Origin: Orientallactaga sibirica
Lineage: Eukaryota; Chordata; Mammalia; Rodentia; Dipodidae
NCBI GenBank assembly: GCA_036365145.1
Contig: JAEOAD010000001.1
Location: 100,785,501 to 100,849,500 of the forward strand
Length of the DNA stretch: 64,000 nucleotides
Direction of reading: 5' to 3'
The first letter of the stretch is position 1, and each line of letters starts with the position of its first letter. Below, in pieces: positions 36,741 through 46,514 of this stretch. Made by a program: the position numbers and the translations under genes. Below the pieces are notes generated by a model. That model worked only from the letters and a program-made list of their open reading frames with translations, had not been told where the DNA came from and ran no database searches.

Positions 36741-37680
36741 TGAAGAAATGTCACCCTGCCTGCCTTAGCAAAACTGGAATTCTGCATCTAATCTAGTCTT
36801 ATCCCTCAGCAACAACACCGCCTAGTTTTTTTTTCCAAATCTGACATACCAAGGTATGCTGGACCCATGTGGATTAGTTCCTGGAGTTCAAAAATAAAAA
36901 CCAACCAGCTATCTCCCTCACCTGAGCCCGACAGCAAACCCCATCCCTATAAACTATAAAAGGCTTGCCATGTGGGAAAGGGGGTCTTGTTTTGGCTGTT
37001 CATTCTCTACAAGAGGCCTGAACCTTGGTAAACGTGCCTACATCCTAGATGAAGGGGAAGGAAAATTTCTTCCTTCTATTTCTTCTTTTTTTTTTTTAAC
37101 CCTCTTGTAAGTTATGGGACCTTGACTTACTAAACTCTCAACTTTTCTTCAAATGTGAAGGCAATAGGCTCACACCCTCCTGTTCCACTTTGTGTTTTGT
37201 GCATGTGTGTGTGTTCCTTTAAGCTCTGGGCCTTTTTCAATTTCCCTTGTAATCCCTTCATGGTTTATATCTACTCCCATGCTCAGCTTCCCAAATGGCT
37301 CTCAGGGGGCTGGAGAGATGACTTAGCAGTTAAGGTGTTTTTCTGAAAAGCCAAAGGACCCCAGTTCGACTCTCCAGGCCCCATTAAACCAGATGCACAA
37401 GGGGGTGCATGCATCTGGAGTTTGTTTGCAGTGGCTGGAAGGCCCTGGTGCACTTATTCTCTCTCTCTCTCTCTGCCTCTTTCTCTCAATATAAATAAAT
37501 AAATTAATTAATTAATTAAATATGTTAAAAAAAAAAAAACAATTGGCCAAATTGCTCTCAGGTCCTGCCTCCAAGTGGGTAAGCGTATGTTCTAGCCTTT
37601 CCCTGTATACTAATTTTCCCTAAATAAACCTCACAATTAATAATTTAATTTTCTCTGAGTGCTTTTCTTCAATTCTTCAT
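36741..37680 (+). mobile_element. ERV LTR inside duplication copy A
   Basis: It contains the 'cacctgagcccgacagcaaacccc...ctataaactataaaagg' promoter-like block, related to the LTR at 16857-17988. The downstream polyadenylation region is 'ctaaataaacctcacaattaat'. It interrupts L1-like 3' sequence. It is also present in copy B (59786-60440), so it predates the duplication. A younger SINE splits it at 37306-37546. Confidence 0.6.
37306..37546 (+). repeat. tRNA-derived SINE specific to copy A
   Basis: Flanked by ccaaatggctctcag (37291-37305) and ccaaattgctctcag (37547-37561). The equivalent place in copy B (near 60320) has no SINE, so it landed after the duplication or segregated separately. Confidence 0.93.
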
Positions 37681-37699
37681 TCTTAAATAAATGTACAAG

Positions 37700-38075
37700 A
37701 ATCCAGAAGTTGATGCTACCTTCCAAGGCTCATGAATTATTGTGGAAGAGGGAGTAAAAGTAAGAGCCACTGGGTGGGCAGAAATATCCTGAGGCACACC
37801 CCCATGGCATTGACTGAGGCCCTAATTCCCCCTCAGGGAAGCAGGGACCAGAGGAGAGGGGAAATGAGACTGTATAACCAATATTAAATAATAATAATGA
37901 TGAATCTAAAAGGTGGATGTACAGGCCAAAGTGGGGTGAAGGGGGGAAACTGTACTCCAAAAAAACCCCATAACAGGAAAACTCATCAGAATGACAAGGA
38001 GAAAAGCTTGTGGCTAGCACAAGACCAGTCATCTCTATCTCTGACAGGGCCCAGGAAATATTATAGAGGAAGTGG
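37700..38075 (+). mobile_element. L1 3'-UTR fragment, copy A
   Basis: 'ggctcatgaattattgtggaagaggg...gggtgggcagaaatatcctgagg...' has the style of the L1 3' piece at 17533-17876 and equals copy B at about 60490-60880. It faces the minus-strand L1 tail to tail. Confidence 0.5.
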
Positions 38076-38538
38076 TGGATTAAATATGAGTGCTGCTCTC
38101 ATGGCTAGCCTAAGAATCTTCTCCAGGGAAACATAAAACTCCCCCTTTTGCTGAATCCCTTCTTCCTAATTAGTCCCTCTTCTACTTTGATGTCTCTTCT
38201 GTTTTCTTGCATCTAGGGGCAACCTACTGAGTTTAATTAAAGTTGTCAGAATAGATACAGTATGGATTATTTACCAGAGTATTTTGGTCTTGGCAGTGGC
38301 TATACCAACTCAGAAAATGTCTCCCAATATCCATTATATCCAAGTGTCTCCAAGCCACCATTACTTGTTTATACCTCCTCAGGGAGAAATGGGGGCTCAT
38401 TCCCTTCATCATCCCTGACAGAATGTTGATGAGACCAGTATTCTGTGGAATTTGGATATCGTTACAGTAAGTATGAGTTAATGAATTCAACTACATGCTA
38501 TGCCTGGATTAGAGCAACTCATGGCACCCTTCCCCATC

Positions 38539-39269
38539 CGAGAGGGGGGTACAATTAAGGTGACTGGACCCCTAAAGGTAAAAAGGGCAGGAAAGTTTGC
38601 ACTTCCTAGAATTCAAAGATGATCTGACTTCTTATCTCTTGCACAGTTCCCTAGACCTATTTTTCCACAAACAACCAGGACACCCCTGGGAGGGAGGGCT
38701 TTCATAGGATTTAAGCTTTGTGATTGGTCAAGTTCAGCCCCTGAACTTGGTGCCAGGACTAACCTCTTCCTGAGACAGCCCCTAGCCCTAACCAACCTGC
38801 TGTCCCTCTGGTTCACTTGAGCAGGAAGACAGCCCACCACCATAAGGACATAAATACCTTTGCAAGGGAAGGGCAGGCTCTCTGATCTATTGGGAACTTC
38901 TAGCTGTGGGTGAGGTTTTCCTTAGCTGGGCCTAGGCTGGCTCTACACAGGCCCAGGCCCAGGCCCAGCCAGGCGTGCTCTCTAGCCCTTACTGTCCACA
39001 TGGGCTCCATTACCCCTTCCAGCTCCCCACATGGCAGGAACTCCTTGAACTTTCTTTTTTCTTTCCACACTTTTCCCCCCAGGCCCTCCACGTGGGATCT
39101 TGAGCCACGTGGGTGCCTTTCTTTGGCTCTGTACTTCCCTCAATAAATACAATAATTTATTAATTATCTTTAGCAGTCTCCTTTTAAATTCAATTCTTTG
39201 ATTAAAATTAGAAACAAACCTAGGGTTTGGGGTTCAAGGACTTTCCTGGACCCCTAGAACCCTGTTACA
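38539..39269 (+). mobile_element. Solo ERV LTR specific to copy A
   Basis: Same family as 16857-17988: 'aaggtgactggacccctaaagg', 'atctgacttcttatct', 'acaaacaacc', the promoter-like 'aaggacataaatacctttgc', 'caataaatacaataat' and the end 'gggttcaaggactttcctgg...gttaca'. It carries a short 'aggccc' tandem run near 38950. Copy B reads straight through the equivalent site (near 63080: cttccccatccattggctcc), so this LTR entered after the duplication. No clean target duplication was found. Confidence 0.72.
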
Positions 39270-40598
39270 CAACAGCTCCTACATTCTTTCCTTCTGCCCT
39301 TTCCACATTGTGCTCTGAACCTTGATATACATCCCACTTAGCTCTGAGCACACCAGAGTCACTTATTCTCAGCACTTTGATAAGATTCGTGTCTCCTAAA
39401 TAGTCACTACCATATGCAAAGAGAAGTGTCTCTGGACAAGGTGAGACTAGCATGAATCCATGGGCAGAGCCATATGTATTTAGAGGGCAATCTGATTGGC
39501 ATATAACATAGTCATTTAGCTAAACAATAGTTGTAACTTCCTTCTTAGGGCCTATGACTTGCATATCCATGGGCCTTTGACCATGTTTTCCATATTAGCC
39601 ATCAATTATTTCACATGGGGCAGGCCTCCAACCCAAACAGAGAGCAGTTCTTCACTCCCATGAAAGTTATGCCATTATTATATCAGTAGACACATCCTGC
39701 CTGGCTAAGCAGTTCCGTACCTCATAGGGTCCATGGCTGGGTAAGATTGCTTGATGACTTTTCTCCCCTAACAGATACATAGCAATTTCCAGTGTTATTG
39801 CAGCTACCCATCAGGGTAGGAACTACCAGCTTGATTTCTCACCCAAAAGAAGTGTTATCTTCAGGAAAAGTGTCTTAACCATTTATTTCTGGTAAAAATC
39901 CAAGAGCACTGCAAATGGTATGTATTATGGTAGGGGATTGGTGTCTCCCTGACTAAGAACTCACTGGGAGGTGTCCTACCCCTGGAGTTGGGATTTTCTT
40001 GTAATAACCTATGGCTTCTGGGAACAGCATTATCCACCCACACAGGTTACACATGTCCAATATCTCTTTTAGGTTATTATTTTAATTAGTTAAGAAATGA
40101 ATATGCTTACATAGGGCTCTTTCATATACCTTTACTTTTGGTTAACCTCATCCCACCCTCTCTTCTTGTCAATCCTCCAGCTCATTCACACTTAAGCTAT
40201 TCCATCCCCAGTATCCTGCTCCTCCACATTCATATCCCATGTAGTACTGTTTCCTCCCCTAAGCCTTTCTGATCTCTTCCAGAACTGCCCATTTCTGCTT
40301 TCTTGCTAGACTCTCATTCTAATGTACATATACATCTAAAAATTGGAAGCTAGGATTGATATATGAGAGAATATGTGGCACTTGTCTTTCTGAGCCTTGG
40401 TAACATCGCTTAGTATAATGTTTTCCAGATCCATCTATTTCCTGCAAATTTTAAAACTTAATCTGCCTCTATGGTTTTCATCCACATCTATAACGAAAAA
40501 AGGGTTCCTCTTTTCTCACAACCTGACCAGCATTTCTTGTTGTTTTCCTCATGCTGAACATTCTGACCTAAGTGAGATGGAATCTCAAAGTAGTTTTA

Positions 40599-40843
40599 TT
40601 TTTTTGAGAGAGAGACACAGAGAGAGACAGAGAGAGAGGGAAAGGAAGACAGATAGAGATGGTCACATCAGCAGCCTCTCAGCTGCTGCAAATGAAATCC
40701 AGATGCATGCCCCCCCTTGTGGTCAAGTGAGGCATTGCTCCCTTGCATCACTGCATCTGGCTAAATGTGGGACCTAGAGATTGGAATAGGCATTCTTAGG
40801 CTTAGGAGGCAGGCGCCTTAACCGCTAAGCCATCTCTCCAGCC
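40599..40843 (-). repeat. tRNA-derived SINE in L1-2
   Basis: Flanked by exact 15-base ctcaaagtagtttta repeats (40584-40598 and 40844-40858). The flanks themselves are L1 ORF2 sequence. Confidence 0.95.
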
Positions 40844-41907
40844 CTCAAAGTAGTTTTAATTCACATTTCTCAGATGGGTAGGAAGTTTGAATCATTTTTA
40901 ATATATTTATTAAACTTTTGTTTTCTTCTTTTGAGAACTTTGTGTTTCAGTCCCATAGAATAATTTTGAGTGGGCTGGTGATATTTTGATAATATTTTGA
41001 GTTTTTTGTTTATTGTACATATTAATCTGTCAGATATGTAGCTGGCAAAGATTTTCAACCATTCTGTAGATTGTCTCTTGACTCTGTTGATAATTCCCTT
41101 TGCTGTACAATAGATTTCAGGTCATTTTCTGGGCTACTGAAATCTTGTTCAGAAAGTTTTTCCTCGTGCCTATATTTTGTATGGTAAACCTACTTTTCCC
41201 TGTAGCTCTTTGAGAGATTCATTTTTTACATTGAGTCCTTGATCCATTTGGAGTTTATTTTGAGGCAAGATGACAGATAAAGATCTAGTTTCATTATTCC
41301 ACAAGTATATATCCATTTTTTAGCATTATGTTCTGAAGATGCTATCTTTTCTCTAATGTGTATGTTTGACATCTTTATCCTAAGTCAGACGCCTAATATA
41401 CAGATTTTCTATTCTATCCCATTGACCTGTGTGTTTGTTTTTGTGCCAGCATCATGCTGTGTTTATTGCTATGACTTTGTGCTATAACTTGAAATCAGGT
41501 GTAGTGACATGTATGGCAGTATTATTTTTCCTGAACATAGATAGTATGGCTACCTATAGTTCTTTGAGTTTCTATATGATCTATAGAATTATTTTCCTAT
41601 ATATATGAAGAATGGCACTGGAACTGTGATTTAAACTTCACTGAACCTGTAGATTGTTTGGGTGGGATAGAACTTTTCACAATATTAATTCTTCCAATCA
41701 ATGATCGTGTGAGAGCTTTCAATCTTCTGTTTTCCTCAGTTGTTTTAACTTATATATCCTAAAGTTATCATTATACAGGTCTTTCACTTCCTTTGTTAGA
41801 TTTGTTGTGAGGTATTTATTTTTGTGGCTATTGTGAATAGGTCTTTCCCCCTAATTTCTTTCTCAGTATGTTCATCATTGGCATATAAGAAACTACTGAT
41901 ATTTCTC

Positions 41908-41933
41908 TCCCTCTCTCTCTCTCTCTCCCTGTG

Positions 41934-41972
<39 letters not shown>

Positions 41973-41990
41973 ATGCGCGTGCGCACATGC
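41908..41990. repeat. (CT)n and (GT)n microsatellite in L1-2
   Basis: CT-rich run (41908-41928) followed by about 20 GT units (41930-41968) and a GC-alternating end (gcatgcgcgtgcgcac). L1-1 has only a short 'tgtgtgttta' at the same ORF2 position, so the tract grew inside this copy. The two strands give chance ORFs of 94 and 103 codons. Confidence 0.9.
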
Positions 41991-42344
41991 ACTAATTTTG
42001 AATCTTCCCACCTTGCCAAATTGTTTATTAGCTCTGGAACGTTTTTGCAGGTGTTCTTATTATCTCTTATATGTAGAATTCTATTATCTACAAATAAAAA
42101 GGGTTTGATTTCTTTCTTTCCTATTTGTATTCCTTTCACTTTTTTCTCTTATCAATCTAACTTGGGCTTTAGGCACTATATTAAATAGGAGTGGAGAATG
42201 TAGACAACTTGTCTTAGTACTAATCTTAGTTGTAATAATTTCAAATTTTCATCATTTGGAATAATATTGGTTATTGGTTAGGTATACACAGCCTTTTTAC
42301 ATTTTTATATTTTCCCTTTCTCCCTAGCCTCCCAAGGTTTTTTT

Positions 42345-42552
42345 CATATACTTTATTTATTTTTTGATTGGAGATAGACAGAGAGAAAGAGGTAGGGGGT
42401 GGAGGGGAATAGGCATGTCAGGGCTTCCAGCCACTGCAAACAAACTCCAAATGCATGTACCATCTTGTGCATCTGGGTACTGGGAAATCAAATCCAGGTC
42501 TTTAGGCTTTGCAGGTAAGTGCCTTATTTGTAAGCCATATCTCTAGCTCTGT
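42345..42552 (-). repeat. tRNA-derived SINE in L1-2
   Basis: Reversed copy with 'ccagccactgcaaacaaactcc', 'tttaggctttgcagg' and 'ccatatctctagctc'. A deletion removes part of the body. Confidence 0.88.
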
Positions 42553-42890
42553 TTTTTATATAACAAAATAATGTAATCTGTCAAAGGCTTTTTCTATGTC
42601 TATTGAGATTATCATGTGATACACTTAATTTATTGACTTATGTGTATTGAATCATCCTTGCATTTCTGGAATAAAGCCTATTTGATTGAGGTGAATGATA
42701 TGTTTTATGTGTTCTTCAATTTGGTTTGCAAGTATTTTATTCATAAATTTTACATCTATGTCCATCAGGGATATTGGTCTATAGTTTTATTTATTTTTTA
42801 TTCTTGGGTTCAAAGAGCAATGCTGGCTTCATAGATGTACTTTTTATACTGTGGAATAAACTATGAAACATTCCTTAAAAATCTGATAGA

Positions 42891-43053
42891 ATCTGGGTGT
42901 GGTGGGGCACACTCTTAATGCCAGCACTGGGAGGCAGAGATAGGAGGATTACATTGAATTCAAGGTCATCCTGAGTTTGCATGGTGAATTCCAGGTTAGC
43001 CTGAGCTAGAGTGAGAACCTACCTTGAAAACCTAACAGAAAAAAAAAAAAAAA
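42891..43053 (+). repeat. B1 SINE in L1-2
   Basis: 'ctgggtgtggtggggcacac', 'gtgaattccaggttagcctgag' and an A-tail. Flanked by ctgatagaat / ctgatacaat. Confidence 0.92.
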
Positions 43054-43252
43054 GGCCTGATACAATTCTGCCCTGAATTCATATCAACCTGGACTGTCTT
43101 TTAATATTAATTTCATTTTATATTAATTATAACAGGTGATTCTCTTTTATCCCCTTCCCCCAGTTCCTGTTGCCCTGAAGACTCTCCTCAGTGGAGTTAT
43201 GGTATTCACTGAAAGGTCATGAGACCTGTACTTTTTTAAGTGGGAGATTTTA

Positions 43253-43463
43253 TTTTTTATTTATTTATTTGAGAGAAGGAGGTAGATAGGGAGAGAGAGA
43301 GAGAGATGGAAAATGGGCATGCCAGGTCCTCCAGCAACTGCAAATGAACTGCAGACACATTTACCACCTTGTGCATCTGGATTATGTGGGACCTGGGGAT
43401 TCAAACCTGGGTCCCTAGGCTTTGCAGGCAAGTGCCTTTACCACTAAACTATGTCTCCAGCCC
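43253..43463 (-). repeat. tRNA-derived SINE in L1-2
   Basis: Reversed, with body GA-rich (gagagagagagatgg) and flanks agatttta / agattttt. Confidence 0.9.
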
Positions 43464-44599
43464 AGAGATTTTTGTGTGTTTCTATTTGGCTTTCTGCCCT
43501 AATCATGACTTTCTTTCCATCTGGTACATTATTTGATTTGTTTTCCTAAGGCCATTAGGTGTATCATTCAGTTATTTTTATATGCTTTTCATTCAGTTAT
43601 TTATGTGAGATCACTCTGTTTCTGTAATGTAGGAATTTAGAGCTATAAACATTCCTCTTAGGAATGCTTTCCTTGTGTCCCAGAGTCTTTGATATATTCT
43701 ATTTCATTTTCATTCTTTTCTAGGAACATTTGGATTTCTTCAATGACCAATCCAATGTAAAGTAGTGTACTGTTTAATCTCTATGAGTTTGTGTATTTCT
43801 ATACTTTTTCTTGTTGATTTTAGCCTTATTGCATTGTACTCAGAAAATAAGGATTTATTTTGATTTTTGTATGCTTCCTATGACATGCATTATGTCTTCT
43901 GATATGTGATCTATTTTAGGTGACATTTCCTGTACTTTTGAAAAGACTGTATATTTCAATATATTTGGATGAAATTTTCTTTAAATGTCTGTTGTCCTTT
44001 ATTAAATAGTATCATTTGATTCCAATATTTCTCTATTTATTTTTGTCCAGATGATCTGTTTCTTGGTCAGAATGAGGTTACTGTGTTGGGACTTGACTTT
44101 ACATGTAGTAGAATTTGTTTTATGAATTTGGATGGAAATGTCTTTGGTGTATGTACATTTAGAATTATAGTGTCCTCTTGGTAGATTGTTTCCATAACCA
44201 GTAAGTGACCTCCTTTATCTGTTCTGAATAATTTTGACATCTGCTTTGTCAGATATTAGAAATGCAACACTTACTTGTTTCCTGGTTCCATCCTTTCATG
44301 CTAAGGCAGTGTCTGACACCGAGGTGAGTTTCTTGAAGAAATACAGGGATGGCTCTAGTTGTCTGATACAGTATGTTAGTCTGTGTCTTTTGACTGGGGC
44401 ACTGAGATCATTGATATTCAAACTTATTAAAAGTTTGATTCAATCCCTGTTATCTTAATTTTGTTGTTGTTGTTGCTGGTTTTTGGTGTTTTCTTAGTCT
44501 TCATTTGCTTAACAGCTGATAGAGAATCGTTTGGTTGTTGGTGTATTTAGTTTTCAATTTTTCTCTGGAACTTTTTTCTCCAGGCTGCTATTGGTGCAT

Positions 44600-45037
44600 T
44601 CAGAAGCTGCTTTTCTTCTGAGCTCCGGGGTGCGGTATGGTACACCAGTAGGCCGCCACTTTCTGGCCCGCCTGGAAGCGCGAGCCCACGCCGAAGTCGG
44701 ACAGCTTGACATTACCGCGCGCGTCCAGCAGGATGTTCTCGGGCTTCAGGTCGCCGTGCACCACGCCGCACGCATGGCAGTGCATCAGGCTGCGCACGAT
44801 CTGCACGAAGATAGCGCGGGCCTCCTGCTCGTCCAGGCGCCCGGCCTTCTCCAGGTACTTCTGCAGCTCCCCGCGGTCTGCCAGCTCCATGATGAGGTGG
44901 TACACGTGGGCCTGCGTCTGGATGACTTCGTACAGTCGGATCACGTTTGGGTGGTTCAGGCTCTTCATGATGTCCACCTCGGTGGAGATGAACCAGTGGG
45001 ACCACGTCCCTGCCCTTCTCATGGCCTTCACGACCAC
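44600..45037 (-). pseudogene. Truncated CAMK/AMPK-related Ser/Thr kinase, Smok/MARK-like
   Basis: The 145-residue uninterrupted frame holds the middle of a protein-kinase domain. It shows the beta-3 lysine region (VVKAMRRAG, residues 2-10), the helix-C glutamate (STEVDIMKSLNHPN, about 18-31), an AMPK-like hinge (LIMELADRGELQKYL), the catalytic loop VVHGDLKPEN (about 92-101; family rule is HRDLKPEN, so the Arg is Gly), KLSDFG (about 112-117) and the beginning of the activation segment. At the end a frame slip makes IPHPGAQKK. In another frame the same DNA reads ACC CCG GAG CTC (TPEL), the expected end of the segment. The ATP-binding glycine loop is not recognisable and the entire C-lobe is missing. 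Just downstream, the truncated L1-2 begins in the same orientation. The segment is strikingly GC- and CpG-rich for this region. Rodent sperm-motility kinases are the closest family I recall; MARK-type kinases are the alternative. Confidence 0.8.
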
Positions 45038-45109
45038 CTTCCTGCCAGAACACAGTCCAGCTTAGGTCAGGGCCTTTGTAGAGCCTGTCTGCAACTGCTA
45101 CAGTGTCTG

Positions 45110-45650
45110 CTTTTGGGGTCACAGCAAGACATAACCAGTCATGGCTATACTTAACTCTAATGTTCACACTTTTTTATCATTAGGATAATTTCTTCCTTAA
45201 TTTATGATGATAATCCAAGTGAATACAAACATTATACCTCCCAAACTTTTGTTTCAGCTGATCATTTAGATACATTTTTATCCTTTTACAAATGAAGCAC
45301 ATATATGACTTTTTCTTTTTAAGTCTGGAAGCCTGAAATAGATCTTTATTCTCTAAAGAGCTCATCCTGTCCACTATCAAGGTGTCTAATTCCTTGCTTA
45401 GCTCCAAATGTTGGGTGTGAAAAGGAAGTCAGCACCTCACTAAGGCTCATTTACTGTAACAAGGTTGTCTGTTGTCTACCACCCCTTTAAGGATACTAAC
45501 ATCCGTGGGGGTTTGTTCATTCTCCTTCACCCATACTGTCCTCAATCAGAAGGCAATATGTTCATATGTTGAAAGTAACGAAAGACAAAATCATATACTA
45601 AATTTCTGAGAGCCAGATAAAATGTTTTGACCTGAGTTAGAAATGGAGTC
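45110..45650. other. Unrecognised sequence
   Basis: AT-rich with no gene or repeat identified. It does not continue the kinase reading frame. Confidence 0.5.
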
Positions 45651-45654
45651 ATTT

Positions 45655-45890
45655 CTAGTGTCTCAGTCCCTTTGTGTTGCTGTAACAAAATGTGTTAGCC
45701 TGCATCATTTCTAAAAACAAACATTTACTTCTCATTCTTCTACAAGTTGTCAAATCCATGATCAAGGCACTAGGAATTTTGACCCGTCAAGAGGGCTCAC
45801 TGTGTTTGTAACCCAGTACCTTCCTGCTGCGTCCTCAGACTGCAAGGGCTGGAAGTTTTGAACTCTGTCTTATAGCCCATTTTGAAACAG
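45655..45890 (-). mobile_element. Possible old MaLR/MST-like LTR piece
   Basis: 'tctcagtccctttgtgttgctgtaacaaaatg...aaacaaacatttacttctca' resembles the reverse strand of the 3' end of MaLR LTRs (tgctataacaaaat...tttatttctca). Confidence 0.5.
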
Positions 45891-45892
45891 TG

Positions 45893-46514
45893 TGTTAGGG
45901 GTTCAGGAATGTCCTTGAACCCCAAATCTAAGGTTCATGTCTAATTTTAACCAAATAATTGAATAAAGTAAGACTGAGAAGGATAATTATTAAATTATTA
46001 TTTATTTAGGGGAGTACAGAAATGGAAGAAAAATAAATATCCCCACATAGTCCAAGAGCCCACATCTTGGGCCTGAAAAATCGTAGAGAGGAGATCAAAG
46101 AAAGAACTAAGAGCTTCTGCCATGTGGAGGGCAGAAGGGGGTAAAGAGCCCTGTGGAAAGTAGGGCGTAGGGGTTCTCACATCTAGGGGAAACTCACCAG
46201 ATTCTGGAGCTTCACCAGTGATAAGGCAGCCCTTAGAGAAGCTTGTTCCCTTGCATGTATCTATTTATAATGTTATTGTGGTTGGTTTTCCCTTCTGGTT
46301 CAGGTGAGCCAGAGTGATAGCCAATTGGTCTGGATTAGAGGCTAGCTCAGGAAGAGGCTAGCCATGACCCAAGTTCTGAGGTCTGAGCTTGACAAACAAC
46401 AATGTCAGGATTAGCTTTTAATTCTAGTAAAAGACCCAGTAGAGTTGTTGGGATTCATTTAGGGGTAATTAGGGCATCAGTCTCTGGTGTGGGAATGGGG
46501 GGGACTATGCCTCA
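45893..46514 (-). mobile_element. Solo ERV LTR, reversed
   Basis: The plus strand starts tgttaggggttcaggaatgt and ends ...actatgcctca, the reverse complement of the TGAGGCA start and TAACA end of the family at 16857 and 38539. Shared blocks include 'gaaccccaaatctaaggtt' and 'caggtgagccagagtgatagcc'. It has clean TG...CA ends but no identified duplication. Confidence 0.75.

Larger units (their letters stand above)
35694..40240 (+). repeat. Segmental duplication, copy A
   Basis: Matches 58489-63999 in the same order and orientation, with roughly 10% difference in short stretches compared by eye. The shared content is a unique-looking block (35694-36480), L1-derived sequence with an embedded LTR (about 36741-37680), a plus-strand L1 3' piece (about 37700-38070) and the 3' UTR of a minus-strand L1 (38080 onward). 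Both copies share the junctions between these unrelated parts, so independent transposon insertions cannot explain the match. Copy A alone holds a SINE (37306-37546) and a solo LTR (38539-39269). It lacks about 240 bp present in B. Confidence 0.88.
40340..44430 (-). pseudogene. L1-2 ORF2 pseudogene
   Basis: Parallel to L1-1 ORF2 along its length: C-terminal end near 40345, the KIFASYISD block near 41040, the interrupted RT region around 42100-42850, and the endonuclease N terminus near 44400 ('gatattcaaacttat' replacing the LNINGLN region). Stops and frameshifts are everywhere, and several SINEs and a (CT)n/(GT)n tract lie inside. No function is possible. Confidence 0.85.
38080..44590 (-). 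mobile_element. 5'-truncated LINE-1 (L1-2), heavily decayed
   Basis: The 3' UTR (38080-40340) aligns in order with that of L1-1 (e.g. 'ctaattagtccctcttctactttgatg' against 'ccattagtctctcttttaatttgatg'). ORF2 follows (40340 to about 44430) and a short piece of ORF1 to about 44590. It was then invaded by a solo LTR (38539-39269), three SINEs and a B1. ORF2 is far more broken than in L1-1; the longest recognisable piece is about 60 codons (40870-41058, containing KIFASYISD). Its truncated 5' end abuts the protein-kinase segment at 44600. Confidence 0.88.

Noticed and set aside
41828..42139. ORFs of 94-103 codons on both strands with His/Thr or Ser/Leu/Val runs
   Set aside because: Translated (GT)n/(CT)n microsatellite inside L1-2 ORF2.
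45038..45060. Possible splice acceptor (ttctggcag, then gaaggtgg) just upstream of the kinase frame on the minus strand
   Set aside because: In-frame residues before it (Ser-Gly-Arg) still fit the kinase family, so homology does not clearly start at the AG. With no donor or further exon visible, an exon boundary is not supported, though not excluded.
44531..45154. 207-codon plus-strand ORF, among the longest in the window
   Set aside because: It is the antisense of the kinase segment. Its His/Leu/Val/Gln-rich translation reflects high GC on the reverse strand, and it extends into L1 sequence.
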